Shown in pieces: positions 35,603 through 45,235 of a stretch of 64,000 nt of DNA. The stretch spans positions 6,262,001-6,326,000 of the forward strand of contig NZ_CP036262.1 of NCBI RefSeq assembly GCF_007741495.1, in the 5' to 3' direction. The DNA comes from Roseimaritima multifibrata (GTDB lineage Bacteria > Planctomycetota > Planctomycetia > Pirellulales > Pirellulaceae). Positions within the stretch are counted from its first letter, which is position 1. Every line of letters starts with the position of its first letter. Made by a program: the position numbers and the translations under genes. The notes below the pieces were generated by a model that had not been told where the DNA came from, made no database searches, and worked only from the letters and a program-made list of their open reading frames with translations.

Positions 35603-36937
35603 ATGCAACAACTGATACCAGTTGCGCTGATTGGCTGGGTACCAATAACGGCAATGCTCTTCGCAATTCTTCGCCCACACCAAGCAACTGCCGTTTCGAT
35701 GGTTGCCGGTTGGTTACTATTGCCAGTTTGGGGCTATCCATTACCGGGACTTCCAGACTACTCGAAAACGACAGCCTCTGCTTTTGCCATCGCGATAGGC
35801 GTAATCATAAAGGCTCCTGGGCATATTTCCCGCATTCGACTAAGCGTTTACGATGCCCCAATAATACTTTGGACCCTATCTCCTATCGTCACGTCATCGC
35901 TAAACGGACTTGGGATATACGACGGAATTTCTTCATCAATCAGGGAATTGATTGTTTGGGGTCTCCCCTACTTTGCTGGAAAAATTTTTTTCCAAAACCA
36001 ATTAGAGATACGATTCCTCAGCCAAACGATCATCATCAGTGGAGTCATATACAGTTTTTTTTGCCTGCTTGAGGTGCGATTAAGCCCGCAGCTAAACAAC
36101 TGGGTGTACGGGTTTCATGTCAACGACTTCGTCCGCAACATCCGATATGAGGGGTATCGGCCAACTGTATTTATGGCTAACGGCTTGATGGTCGGAATGT
36201 GGATGATGGCGAGCACGATATTGGCGGCGGACATGGCTAACCTCCCTGCAGGTGAAAAAAGATCGTGGCGTCCCCATTGGTTAATTGTTAGCTACCTTTT
36301 TCTCGCGACTATCGCATGCAAAGCAACGGGTGCGTCACTGCTATTGATTGGGGGCATGCTAGTTCTCCTGCTGGTACGATGGACCGGTTTGCGTTTTTTC
36401 TTTATCGCCTTGGCCATGGTCCCTCCTATCTACATTAGTGCCCGACTATCAGGCACCGTTCCCCGCGAAGGAATAATCACATTAGCAGCTGCGATGACCA
36501 ACGACGATCGCGCCCAGTCTCTTGAAGCTCGACTGATTCAAGAGGATTTATTTGGGAAAAAGGCCCTACAAAGACCCTTATTTGGGTGGGGAGGCTGGAA
36601 AAGGAGTTGGCCCGTCAGTGCTGACACAGGCAAAGAAATGACTCGTGGGGTCGATGGCTTTTGGACTATCGTTTTCGGTCAACGTGGACTGATCGGACTT
36701 GCGGCGTTTACGTCCCTGCACCTCTGGCCAACCATTGCGATTTGCTTTGGCGCACTTGGGAGACGGCTCCGAGAGCCAGAGCTTATTCCTCTCTCCTCAT
36801 TCATGTTAATCCTCTCACTCGCGATGATTGACAACCTACTTAACGGGCTTTACAACCCGGTATTCCCACTTATTTCTGGCATGCTAATTGGCATCGCTCA
36901 ACGACCAAAAATCGAGTTGTTCGCAGCGAGTAAATGA
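35603..36937 (+). CDS. O-antigen polymerase/ligase-like membrane protein (Wzy)
   Basis: A 444-residue protein with 10-12 hydrophobic segments. A large loop in the C-terminal half contains the stretch RLIQEDLFGKKALQRPLFGWGGW (the piece ALQRPLFGWGGW is the most typical). This R-x-x-x-x-x-x-x-x-P-x-x-G-x-G pattern is characteristic of the Wzy_C family. It should polymerise flipped repeat units at the outer face of the inner membrane. Ligase and polymerase cannot be separated by sequence alone; next to a Wzx-like gene and a Wza-like gene, polymerase is more likely. Confidence 0.82.
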   Translation: MQQLIPVALIGWVPITAMLFAILRPHQATAVSMVAGWLLLPVWGYPLPGLPDYSKTTASAFAIAIGVIIKAPGHISRIRLSVYDAPIILWTLSPIVTSSLNGLGIYDGISSSIRELIVWGLPYFAGKIFFQNQLEIRFLSQTIIISGVIYSFFCLLEVRLSPQLNNWVYGFHVNDFVRNIRYEGYRPTVFMANGLMVGMWMMASTILAADMANLPAGEKRSWRPHWLIVSYLFLATIACKATGASLLLIGGMLVLLLVRWTGLRFFFIALAMVPPIYISARLSGTVPREGIITLAAAMTNDDRAQSLEARLIQEDLFGKKALQRPLFGWGGWKRSWPVSADTGKEMTRGVDGFWTIVFGQRGLIGLAAFTSLHLWPTIAICFGALGRRLREPELIPLSSFMLILSLAMIDNLLNGLYNPVFPLISGMLIGIAQRPKIELFAASK

Positions 36938-37053
36938 CTGATTGTAAGTGCGTGGCAATTCAACGCGATTCCGCGATCACAGCATATCTCCGGCCAGGGA
37001 GTGCGTCCTTGACGTTTCACTAGTGAGCTTTCATCAATCCTAAGAGAACCAAC

Positions 37054-38388
37054 TTGAAGTCTCAAATCGCAGCCAATCGTAAAACTATCGCATTGCTTGG
37101 CGGGAGCCAACATACATCGAACCTAGGTGTTAGTGCACTTGGACTGGCAGCTATCCAGGGCATTGAAGGCGCGTTTCCCGGCTGTCGTATTTTACTGCAC
37201 GATTGGTCGATGCTTCACGACCAAACCCCAGGAGATCAAGAAAACACATCCCACGTGGAGTTACTCAGACTACACTCCAACGGTCCGGTCTGGGATCGCC
37301 GAAGCATTCTTAACTACAAGTGGTTATCGCGGGCCAGCAACAAGCTACCCAACCCGATTGGGGGTCAACTAACTAGGCTTAACAGAGCGATCTGCGACTT
37401 GAGAGAGAGCCACGCCGTTATTGACATTTCAGCGGGCGATTCGTTTTCAGACATCTATGGGACTCGGATTTTTGACACACAGATGAAACTCAAGGAACTT
37501 GTTCTAACACTAGGGATTCCCTTGGTGCTCGCGCCTCAGACCTACGGCCCCTTCAACGACAACGACTGTATCGAGCGAGCCAAGAACGTACTTCTGGGAG
37601 CGTCGCTAATCGTCACACGGGAAGCGGAAGGCCAAACGGAGCTCCGACGAACGTTTGGTGACGAAGTCGCCGACAAAGCTTCGATCCGTCCAGACATGGC
37701 ATTGCTATTGCGCCCGAGGCACGTCCCCCCGAATCGGGAACCCGCGATCAGCACTGCTCGAAAAATTGTCGGAATCAATATATCGGGAATGCTGTTTTTT
37801 TCTACGCGAAATTTCGGGATATCGCTTGATTACAAAAAATTGATGAGTGACCTGATTCAATGGATCATCGAATCTTTTGACCATCGAGTAGTACTGTTTC
37901 CACACGTGCTCTCCGAAGAACCTGACCCTGGAGCGCTGCAGGCAGCCGGAACAACAGGCGAGGTCAACGACAGCGTCGCGTGTGCCACCCTAATGGACAC
38001 ACTTGGCCCAAAGTATGGCGACCGTTTGACGTGCATTGGCCATGGATACAATGCACCGGAAACGAAATTTCTTATCGGGCATAGTGATTTTTTTATCGGT
38101 GCAAGAATGCATGCCTGCGTTGCAGCCATCTCGCAGCGGATCCCGACCGTTACCTTGGCATATAGCAAAAAGGCGAAGGGCCTACTGAGTCTCATTGGCA
38201 TTTCCGACACGGTTGTCGACCTCCGTGAAGCTGAGCAGCAAGCTGTTTTTTTGAAAATTCAACATCTATTCCATTCTCAGGCTTCCATTAAAGAAACCTT
38301 CAATTCGGCGATTCCCGACGCGACGGCGAGAGCTAATCATTTCTTCACTCAGGATCTTCACGCGTTGTTGCATGACCAATCAAACTAA
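37054..38388 (+). CDS. Polysaccharide pyruvyl transferase family protein
   Basis: A 444-residue protein of the PS_pyruv_trans family. It begins with a GGSQHTSNLGVSAL nucleotide-binding-like loop. The central SAGDSFSDIYG and LAPQTYGPFND motifs and the C-terminal GARMHACVAAISQRIPTV block are the hallmarks. Members put a ketal pyruvate on a sugar, using phosphoenolpyruvate, which makes the polymer acidic. The start is TTG 37054, and an ATG start is not available nearby. Some members of this broad family may not be pyruvyltransferases. Confidence 0.85.
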   Translation: MKSQIAANRKTIALLGGSQHTSNLGVSALGLAAIQGIEGAFPGCRILLHDWSMLHDQTPGDQENTSHVELLRLHSNGPVWDRRSILNYKWLSRASNKLPNPIGGQLTRLNRAICDLRESHAVIDISAGDSFSDIYGTRIFDTQMKLKELVLTLGIPLVLAPQTYGPFNDNDCIERAKNVLLGASLIVTREAEGQTELRRTFGDEVADKASIRPDMALLLRPRHVPPNREPAISTARKIVGINISGMLFFSTRNFGISLDYKKLMSDLIQWIIESFDHRVVLFPHVLSEEPDPGALQAAGTTGEVNDSVACATLMDTLGPKYGDRLTCIGHGYNAPETKFLIGHSDFFIGARMHACVAAISQRIPTVTLAYSKKAKGLLSLIGISDTVVDLREAEQQAVFLKIQHLFHSQASIKETFNSAIPDATARANHFFTQDLHALLHDQSN

Positions 38389-38447
38389 AGTCTGTCTCGT
38401 TCAAATCTTTTCAATGTTAGATACCATCGTAATGAAGCGAAGTAGGC

Positions 38448-39497
38448 ATGAGTACCGATTTCACCGGTGTTTATTTACCACCCAAAGTTGATTTTAAAAA
38501 ACAAGTTCCTGAGAAAATCCGATCCGTCGGTGTTTCGATCGTGAACTACCGCACCGCTCCGCTATGCATTGACGCGATAAACTCACTCTTCCAAGTTGAA
38601 AACGAAGCTCCCCGCTTAAACATTGTGGTCGTGGATAGCGATTCAAATGATGGTTCGGCGGAACAACTGTACGAGGAAACGAAAAAACTCGCACACGATC
38701 AGCCAGTTACCCTCATCGCTCTCAAAGAAAATGTTGGGTTTGCTGCATCCAATAATATTGCAATCAAGAAACTGCTAGAGATTGACCCCACCATAGACGC
38801 ACTCTGGCTACTTAACCCAGATACTGTCGTTCACACCGGGGCGCTACGGGCGCTAATTGAGGCAATGGGAGATTCGGATAAAATCGGGATCGTCGGAAGT
38901 CGACTCGAGCATCGGAATGGTGATCCGCAGCGGTCCGCATTTCGGTTTCCAGGGATACTAAGCGAATTCGAGCGAGGAGCGGCTCTTGCATTTTTCAGTC
39001 GGCTATTAAAACACTGGCAGGTTGCTCCCGAAATATGTAACACCGCATTCGAGACAGACTGGGTTGCAGGCGCGAGCATGCTAGTTCGACGCGACGTATT
39101 TGAAAAAATCGGGCAGTTCGACGAAGGATATTTCCTATATTACGAAGAAACCGATCTATGCCTCACCGCGGCCAGGGCAGGCTTCCAAAGCGTCTACCAG
39201 CCGAAAAGCCGAGTCATCCATCTTGTTGGAAGTTCCTCCGGAGTGACCTCCCAAAATCGTGACGAAAGGCGACTTCCTAAATATTGGTTCGACTCAAGGC
39301 AGCGATATTTTACGAAAAACTACGGCCACATCTACTCACTGCTTGTTGACATTTCTTGGGTTACCAGCCTTACCATCAGCCACCTACGTTCCTGGGCCTT
39401 GCTTAGGAAACCGAAAGGTCCAAAGATGGTGATTCGGTCCGTCATTACACACCGGATGCAGCCTCTCTTTCGGAAATGGCGCATAACCAAATGGTAA
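38448..39497 (+). CDS. GT2 glycosyltransferase (rhamnosyltransferase-like)
   Basis: A 349-residue family 2 glycosyltransferase with a GT-A fold. SVGVSIVNYRTAPLC starts the nucleotide-binding half. The WLLNPDTVVH segment carries the acidic metal-site Asp. GASMLVRRDVFEKIGQFDEG and YYEETDLCLTAARAGF form the acceptor-side and catalytic part. The C-terminal 60 residues are basic and may touch the membrane. This combination is typical of WbbL-like rhamnosyltransferases, but sugar specificity cannot be read from the sequence. Confidence 0.9.
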   Translation: MSTDFTGVYLPPKVDFKKQVPEKIRSVGVSIVNYRTAPLCIDAINSLFQVENEAPRLNIVVVDSDSNDGSAEQLYEETKKLAHDQPVTLIALKENVGFAASNNIAIKKLLEIDPTIDALWLLNPDTVVHTGALRALIEAMGDSDKIGIVGSRLEHRNGDPQRSAFRFPGILSEFERGAALAFFSRLLKHWQVAPEICNTAFETDWVAGASMLVRRDVFEKIGQFDEGYFLYYEETDLCLTAARAGFQSVYQPKSRVIHLVGSSSGVTSQNRDERRLPKYWFDSRQRYFTKNYGHIYSLLVDISWVTSLTISHLRSWALLRKPKGPKMVIRSVITHRMQPLFRKWRITKW

Positions 39498-39525
39498 TCC
39501 GGCGAAACAACAGAAAGGAAAAGCG

Positions 39526-40425
39526 ATGCCTCTTCCCAACCTCCTAATCATTGGGGCGATGAAGGCCGCAACAACCTCGTTGTATCAGCTTCTTGAAACA
39601 CATGAGGAGATTTGGTTTCCAAGCGAAAAGGAGCCCCACTACTTCACCAGCAAGGAGTACGGCCAGAATTCTGCGTTCAATAAGTACAAGATGCTGTTTG
39701 ACGACGCTCCCATCCAGGTAAAGTACATCGGCGAAGCATCGACGGGTTATTCGAAGATGCCTGCCTTGGGGCCAACCGCTTCTCGAATAGCGAACGATTT
39801 AGGAAATCCCAAAATCATCTATTCGCTCCGCGATCCTATATCAAGAATCATAAGCAATTTCAGACATTCTAAGCTCTGTGGTGCCTATATGCCAACTTTA
39901 CCGTTTTCCAAAGCGCTCGACGAGGACCCAATTCTGCTACAAGCGAGCTGTTATGCTCGGCAGATCATGGAGTATGAAAACATCTTCGGACCTGACGCAA
40001 TGTTTTTAATCACAACTGACAAAATCCAGACAGATATATCAAGCGTATTAGCTGGCCTTGGGGCCTACCTGGACATTGACCTTAACGAGGCCAAGCTGCA
40101 AAAAATCAACCAGAAAAACTCTCACGAGCAGTTGGCAAAATCTCTTTGGATTGAACGAGTTTTTTCACGCGACATAGCAGGCTATGCCCGAAGAGCAATT
40201 CCGCAGGGCCTTAAGAGCACGCTTAAGTCACTGGCTCCTGTACACCGCGTTGAATTCGCTATTACTCCGAACGATATAGAACGATGTATGGCGATACTTG
40301 GCCCAGATCTCCAGCAATTACTCGATATAGCTGGCGAAGAGATTCGGGGATGGCCATGTGTTCGCTACCTTCTCAAAGACCCTGGATTCGATGCTGAGTC
40401 GCTCTCGCAAATATTTTCAACCTAA
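39526..40425 (+). CDS. Sulfotransferase 3 of the polysaccharide locus
   Basis: A 299-residue sulfotransferase. The phosphosulfate loop GAMKAATTSL (10-19) starts almost at the N-terminus. EKEPHYFTS and IIYSLRDPISRIISNF (3'-phosphate site) follow. The loop reads K-A-A-T-T instead of the more common K-x-G-T-T, so Ala replaces Gly. The ATG at 39526 has AGGAAAAG upstream. It is followed after three bases by another sulfotransferase gene of a different subfamily. Confidence 0.88.
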   Translation: MPLPNLLIIGAMKAATTSLYQLLETHEEIWFPSEKEPHYFTSKEYGQNSAFNKYKMLFDDAPIQVKYIGEASTGYSKMPALGPTASRIANDLGNPKIIYSLRDPISRIISNFRHSKLCGAYMPTLPFSKALDEDPILLQASCYARQIMEYENIFGPDAMFLITTDKIQTDISSVLAGLGAYLDIDLNEAKLQKINQKNSHEQLAKSLWIERVFSRDIAGYARRAIPQGLKSTLKSLAPVHRVEFAITPNDIERCMAILGPDLQQLLDIAGEEIRGWPCVRYLLKDPGFDAESLSQIFST

Positions 40426-40428
40426 AAC

Positions 40429-41424
40429 GTGATCGAATTGAGACCAATGTCAGAAACGGAACAACCACTTGCCTTTATTGCCGAATCGTCGCGGATTGAG
40501 CGTCCGATTATTTTAGTAGGCTGCGTCAGATCGGGCACAACGTTGCTCCGGCTGATGCTGGATAGTCACCCGGAGATCGCGTTTCATTTCGAATTCGAGT
40601 TTGCGGTAGAACGAATTAGCCCCGACGGAATCTTTCCGCCGCTCGACCTTTATCGCGACCATCTTAATTCAAATCGAATTTTTCAGCTTTGCAATTACGA
40701 TATCGATAAGAACCTATCTTACAAAGATTTAATAAATTCGTTTCTCCTGCAAAAGAAGCAAAACAAGCGATTTGTCGGGGCAACGATTCATAAATACTTA
40801 GACCGCATTCCTTACTTGTTCGAGGATGCTAGGTACATTCACCTTGTCCGCGATCCGCGGGACGTTGCTAGATCGATCGTCGCAATGGGCTGGGCGGGCA
40901 CCAGCTTTACTGCGACTAAAATGTGGTTAGAAACGGAAAGACATTGGGACCTGCTTCGAAAACACATTCCGGATCATGACGTTATCGATGTTCGCTATGA
41001 AGATTTGCTAGAAGCCCCAAAGGCACACCTGGCAAAAATCTGTCACTGGGCAGGGGTCGAGTATAGCCCACGAATGCTCGACTACCCGACGAACAGCAGC
41101 TATGGAAAACCCGATTCGCGATTGGCGCACCAGTGGAAATCAAAGGCGAGATCAGTAGAGATTCGCCAAAGTGAGGCAGCTGCCGGCGATGCGTTGATCC
41201 AAAGGTCTTATGAACCCAGCGGCGAAGATGCCCTGTCCGTAGGGGCATGGCGACGCTGCATGTACGCTGCGACCGACTGGCAATGGCGGTTGCGATTTCG
41301 TATTCGACGCTATGGAATTGGCCTTTACGCTGCGGATCTGCTTGCCCGTAAACTACGAATTCATTCGATACGACAGATGACCCGCATTAGGATTGATGAC
41401 CTGGACAACGCTGCGATGAGATAA
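40429..41424 (+). CDS. Sulfotransferase 4 of the polysaccharide locus
   Basis: A 331-residue protein of the Sulfotransfer_3 type. The loop is GCVRSGTTLL (31-40) and the 3'-phosphate site IHLVRDPRDVARSI (about 137-150). IDVRYEDLLEAP is a further family block. The start is GTG 40429, three bases after the previous stop; an ATG at 40438 is possible. The C-terminal 60 residues are Arg-rich. Members of this type act on diverse acceptors, from carbohydrates to peptides. Position suggests the polymer. Confidence 0.87.
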   Translation: MIELRPMSETEQPLAFIAESSRIERPIILVGCVRSGTTLLRLMLDSHPEIAFHFEFEFAVERISPDGIFPPLDLYRDHLNSNRIFQLCNYDIDKNLSYKDLINSFLLQKKQNKRFVGATIHKYLDRIPYLFEDARYIHLVRDPRDVARSIVAMGWAGTSFTATKMWLETERHWDLLRKHIPDHDVIDVRYEDLLEAPKAHLAKICHWAGVEYSPRMLDYPTNSSYGKPDSRLAHQWKSKARSVEIRQSEAAAGDALIQRSYEPSGEDALSVGAWRRCMYAATDWQWRLRFRIRRYGIGLYAADLLARKLRIHSIRQMTRIRIDDLDNAAMR

Positions 41425-41460
41425 CATACGTCACCCGAACTTTAAATCCCCTCAGCTTTC

Positions 41461-42060
41461 ATGCCCCCTCCCCTACCCGCCGGCGACAAGAACAAGAATC
41501 CGCCAGACATTGGTTTCCTTGCGTTACTTCGCGAAGACAAAAGAACCCACTATGACTCAATCTGGGAACAAGGATTCTGGGCGATTGCGGTACACCGGTT
41601 CGGTAATTGGAGAATGGATTTCAAATATCGCATTGCTAGATTCCCCCTATCCATCGCATATAAAGTCCTCAACAAAGCTGTCGAATGGTTCTGCGGCATC
41701 AGCCTTCCCTACACGGTACTTGTGGGTCGCCGTGTACGAATATGGCATCATGGCGGAATGATTTTGCATGGGCGAGAGATTGGTGACGACTGCCAAATAC
41801 GACAGTGCACCACCCTAGGTGTTGCACGGGCGCACGACAACCTTGCATTGCCATCCATAGGGACTGCAGTTGATATTGGCTGCAACGTTTGCATCCTTGG
41901 CAACGTAAGAATTGGTGATCGCGCCGTGATCGGCGCTGGCGCAGTCGTACTTAACGATGTCCCTGCTGACCATATAGCAGTGGGGGTCCCAGCTCGCAAC
42001 TTCCCGAACCGGGACCAATACGACACTGCTCCTACCGGGACTGAGACGCAAAACAAATGA
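41461..42060 (+). CDS. CysE-like hexapeptide acetyltransferase
   Basis: A 199-residue left-handed beta-helix acyltransferase of the serine acetyltransferase type. The N-terminus EQGFWAIAVHRFGNWR and the segment VLVGRRVRIWHHGGMILHG lead into hexapeptide repeats ending IGDRAVIGAGAVVLNDVPADHIAVGVPARNF (pieces: IGDRAVIGAGAVVLNDVP and ADHIAVGVPARNF). H151-like and D-x-H active positions cannot be verified by eye. Within polysaccharide loci such proteins acetylate sugars. A decayed relative lies at 56550-56919. Confidence 0.87.
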   Translation: MPPPLPAGDKNKNPPDIGFLALLREDKRTHYDSIWEQGFWAIAVHRFGNWRMDFKYRIARFPLSIAYKVLNKAVEWFCGISLPYTVLVGRRVRIWHHGGMILHGREIGDDCQIRQCTTLGVARAHDNLALPSIGTAVDIGCNVCILGNVRIGDRAVIGAGAVVLNDVPADHIAVGVPARNFPNRDQYDTAPTGTETQNK

Positions 42061-42094
42061 ATCTGTTCACTTTCGCCAACGGCTATTACACCTC

Positions 42095-43153
42095 ATGACG
42101 AAAACGTCATCCGCCCCCATCAAGATCGCTGCAGTTGCAATCGGTCGCAACGAAGGGAATCGTCTACGTCAATGCCTTGCAAGTCTATATGGCCGATGTG
42201 AATGCATTGTGTACGTCGACTCAGGATCAACGGACGAAAGCGTCGAGGTTGCCAAATCGCTAGGGGCAGTCCTCGTATTACTAGAATCTGAAAGTCGATT
42301 CACCGCTGCGCGCGCTAGAAACGCCGGCTGGAAAAAACTCATCACTTTACATCCCGATCTCGACTACATTCAATTTGTGGACGGCGACTGCGTGGTCGCC
42401 GCCGATTGGCTTACAATTGGTGCTTCTGCCCTGAGTGCGGATTCCAAAATCGCGGTGGTCTGCGGAAGACGCCGCGAAAAACATCCTGAAGCCTCGCTTT
42501 ACAATCGCTTGATGGATTTGGAATGGAACGCGCCTGCAGGGTACGTTAAGTCGTGCGGCGGGGATTCCTTAGTTCGCCTTAGTGCGTTGACTGATGTCGA
42601 TGGATTTAACGACACGGTCCTGGCAGGTGAAGAGCCCGAACTATGTCAGCGTCTGCGGAACCGGGGCTGGTCGATTCTCCAGCTTGATGCCGAGATGACG
42701 TCTCACGATGCGGCCATGCTTCAGCTTTCCTCCTGGTTTCGAAGATGCATTCGAAGCGGATACGGATCCCTAGATGTGTATCACAGGCTCGGTGTAGTGG
42801 GATTCCGAAACGAAATCCGCAGTGCCATATTTTGGAGTGTAGGCTGGATCGCTCTATCGATGTGCTTAATGCTCATAGGATTCCGAATCTCCTCATGGAC
42901 TGGACTCGGCTGGGGTGGGCTTGCGGCGTTTTGCATTTGGTCTTCTCAGACGCTGAAAATCGCATTCAACGGGCACACTCGCGGCCTCAACTGGAAAGAC
43001 AGTTTGGGATACGGAATAATTACAATGCTCGGAAAACCAGCTTCAGCCTGGGGCCAAGCGACATTGATCGTCGACAAAGTTCGGGGCGTTCAAAAGCGAC
43101 AAATTTTCTATAAAGCTTCTCCCAGCCAACGAAACGAAAAAGATGCTAAATGA
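42095..43153 (+). CDS. GT2 glycosyltransferase with C-terminal membrane part
   Basis: A 352-residue family 2 enzyme. AVAIGRNEGNRLRQCLASL and YVDSGSTDES form the nucleotide site, FVDGDCVVAADW gives the D-x-D metal motif, and AGEEPELCQRLRNRGW the catalytic region. Two hydrophobic segments near residues 245-290 should anchor it in the membrane. Its last 11 bp overlap the next gene, so the two are probably co-translated. Confidence 0.9.
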   Translation: MTKTSSAPIKIAAVAIGRNEGNRLRQCLASLYGRCECIVYVDSGSTDESVEVAKSLGAVLVLLESESRFTAARARNAGWKKLITLHPDLDYIQFVDGDCVVAADWLTIGASALSADSKIAVVCGRRREKHPEASLYNRLMDLEWNAPAGYVKSCGGDSLVRLSALTDVDGFNDTVLAGEEPELCQRLRNRGWSILQLDAEMTSHDAAMLQLSSWFRRCIRSGYGSLDVYHRLGVVGFRNEIRSAIFWSVGWIALSMCLMLIGFRISSWTGLGWGGLAAFCIWSSQTLKIAFNGHTRGLNWKDSLGYGIITMLGKPASAWGQATLIVDKVRGVQKRQIFYKASPSQRNEKDAK

Positions 43154-44231
43154 TATTGCGTCCCCGCGGCTTAAATCCGCAATCGTTGGAGCGGGAAACA
43201 TTTCAGTCCAACATATAAATGCCCTCCAGTCACAGGGCTTATCAAAAATAGTTGGGGTCTGCGATCTCTCCAAATCGTTGGCAATGTCGTCTGCGGAGAA
43301 GTTTTCGATCCCGAAGTCGTATACTAATTTCGAGAAGATGCTTGTCGACACGAAGCCAGATGTCGTTCACATTACCACTCCACCCGCGTCGCACTTTACT
43401 CTTGCCAAGATGGCACTGGAAAATGGAGCACATATTATTGTTGAAAAACCAATTACTTTAGCGATGGCTAAAACACAGGAATTGCTTGGGATTGCAGATC
43501 AAAAATCGCGATTTATTGTTGAAGACTATAATTATCTATTTAGCGAGACAATTCAAAAACTTCAGAAGCTAGTGCGAGAAGATCAAATGGGTCGTATCGT
43601 CCATATTGAAATTAAGATTTGCCTGCCAGTCGCCGACGCGGGAAGCCCATTTGTGGACCAGAACATTGGGCACTGGGTACAGCGTACTAAAGGCGGGGTG
43701 GTCGCCGATTTTGCAACACACATGTGCTACTTGACCCACTCTTTCATCGGACCGGTACAAGGCGTCAAAACCAGCTTTCGCAAGACATTGGAAAACACTC
43801 CACTCCCGTCGGACGAATTTCGGGCTTCGATCGATACTGCTGAAGGCACCGCAAACCTTTTTTTTAGTTCCTCGACCAAACCAGACACGTTTCTGGTTAA
43901 GTTATGGGGTACCCGCGGTGTCGCCGAAGCACATCTGTTTGAGCCGCGATTTATATCTGAGTTGACTCATGGTCGATCCGGTCCGTTAGTTCCGCTCCGT
44001 AATGGGATAAGGATGGGAATTCAGTCGATCGGGGGAGCTTTTTCAGGTTTAGGCAGAAAGTTAAACGGGGGACCAGGGAGCTACGACGGGCTCTGGGAGT
44101 TACTGCGGCGGACGTATGCGTGCCTTCAGGAATCGAAACCAATGCCGGTCACACACCAGGAAATTCTCGAAGTCAATCAAATGGTGCACGCTGTCCTTGA
44201 GCAAGCGAATGACGAGGCAAAGTTAATTTGA
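43143..44231 (+). CDS. Gfo/Idh/MocA-family oxidoreductase
   Basis: A 362-residue NAD(P)-dependent sugar oxidoreductase. The Rossmann start AIVGAGNISVQHINAL, THITTPPASHF-type segment (VVHITTPPASHF), and the catalytic EKPIT (about 100-104) are all present, followed by the C-terminal beta-sheet domain with FATHMCYLTHSF. Such enzymes often oxidise the 3-position of nucleotide sugars. The ATG overlaps the preceding glycosyltransferase gene, and the stop overlaps the next start (TTGA). This places it in a tightly coupled block with the SDR and GT4 genes. Confidence 0.9.
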   Translation: MLNDIASPRLKSAIVGAGNISVQHINALQSQGLSKIVGVCDLSKSLAMSSAEKFSIPKSYTNFEKMLVDTKPDVVHITTPPASHFTLAKMALENGAHIIVEKPITLAMAKTQELLGIADQKSRFIVEDYNYLFSETIQKLQKLVREDQMGRIVHIEIKICLPVADAGSPFVDQNIGHWVQRTKGGVVADFATHMCYLTHSFIGPVQGVKTSFRKTLENTPLPSDEFRASIDTAEGTANLFFSSSTKPDTFLVKLWGTRGVAEAHLFEPRFISELTHGRSGPLVPLRNGIRMGIQSIGGAFSGLGRKLNGGPGSYDGLWELLRRTYACLQESKPMPVTHQEILEVNQMVHAVLEQANDEAKLI

Positions 44232-45235
44232 GACTTCTAATAACTGGCGCCAATGGGTTCCTCGGTCGAAAAACTGTCGAAGCCGCGCTTCATGCGGGGC
44301 ATCGGGTGCGGGCTTTGGTTCGACCTGCTTCGAGTACAGACTCGCTTCCTGCCAATAGCAACCTGGAAGTAGTGCGTGTCGACCTACGTACCGCACACGA
44401 ACTCCCAGCAATTTTATCAGAAATCGATGCCGTTATTCATCTGGCAGCTGGAGTTGTCGGCGCGGACATGGATCGGTTTGTCGCAACAGTTGTAACAACG
44501 GAAAATCTACTGAAAGCGGTAAAGCTTTCGAAAATCCAAAAGTTTGTGCACATAAGCAGTTTTTCCGTATACAACTTCGGAGAAGCCCGCAAAGTTTTGA
44601 CTGAAGACTCACCAGTGCTTGACCAATCATCGGGACTATATTCTCGCGACGGATACGCGATCGCAAAGGTATGGCAGGAACGAATCATACGAGAGGCCCA
44701 CGCAGTAGGGGACTGGGACCTTTGCGTGATTCGTCCCGGATTCATTTGGGGCAAAGGGAATTTAGACTTGGCGGGGTTGGGCTTCGCAGTGGGGCCCATT
44801 TTCTTCCGTGTTAGCGGCGGCAAACACCTGCCGCTGACCTATGTCGAAAACGCCGCGACGGCGATTATAAAGGCGGCGGAACGCAAAGAGTCCGGCGGGA
44901 CGACCCTCAATCTGATCGATAGTCCTGGAGAGAGCGGGCGAGCCTACCTGACTGCGCAACGAAGGGCAGCCAGCGCCCCGCAGTTCATCATCCCGCTACC
45001 TTACTTCATCGGCATCTCGGCTGCTCGCCTAGCCAAATTTGGTAGCTGGCTATTTTTCGGAAAGGATGGCAAACTGCCCGGCATCCTTATTGCTTCAAGG
45101 TTCGAGGCTAGATTCAAACCACTCCGATTTCCAAATGACAGAATTCGACAGACCCTGAACTGGGCGCCCGCAGTTACCTTCGAGGCGGCCCTCAGGAAAG
45201 CATTCCGCGAAGAGACGAACGATGGACTCAGCTGA
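44228..45235 (+). CDS. NAD-dependent sugar epimerase/dehydratase (SDR)
   Basis: A 335-residue extended SDR. GANGFLGRK is the NAD loop. HISSFSVY supplies the Ser, and GYAIAKVWQE the Tyr-x-x-x-Lys pair. The substrate half is typical of nucleotide-sugar epimerases. The start is TTG 44228, overlapping the previous stop codon by four bases; this TTGA overlap argues for translational coupling. The C-terminus overlaps the next gene by 14 bp. Confidence 0.9.
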   Translation: MRLLITGANGFLGRKTVEAALHAGHRVRALVRPASSTDSLPANSNLEVVRVDLRTAHELPAILSEIDAVIHLAAGVVGADMDRFVATVVTTENLLKAVKLSKIQKFVHISSFSVYNFGEARKVLTEDSPVLDQSSGLYSRDGYAIAKVWQERIIREAHAVGDWDLCVIRPGFIWGKGNLDLAGLGFAVGPIFFRVSGGKHLPLTYVENAATAIIKAAERKESGGTTLNLIDSPGESGRAYLTAQRRAASAPQFIIPLPYFIGISAARLAKFGSWLFFGKDGKLPGILIASRFEARFKPLRFPNDRIRQTLNWAPAVTFEAALRKAFREETNDGLS

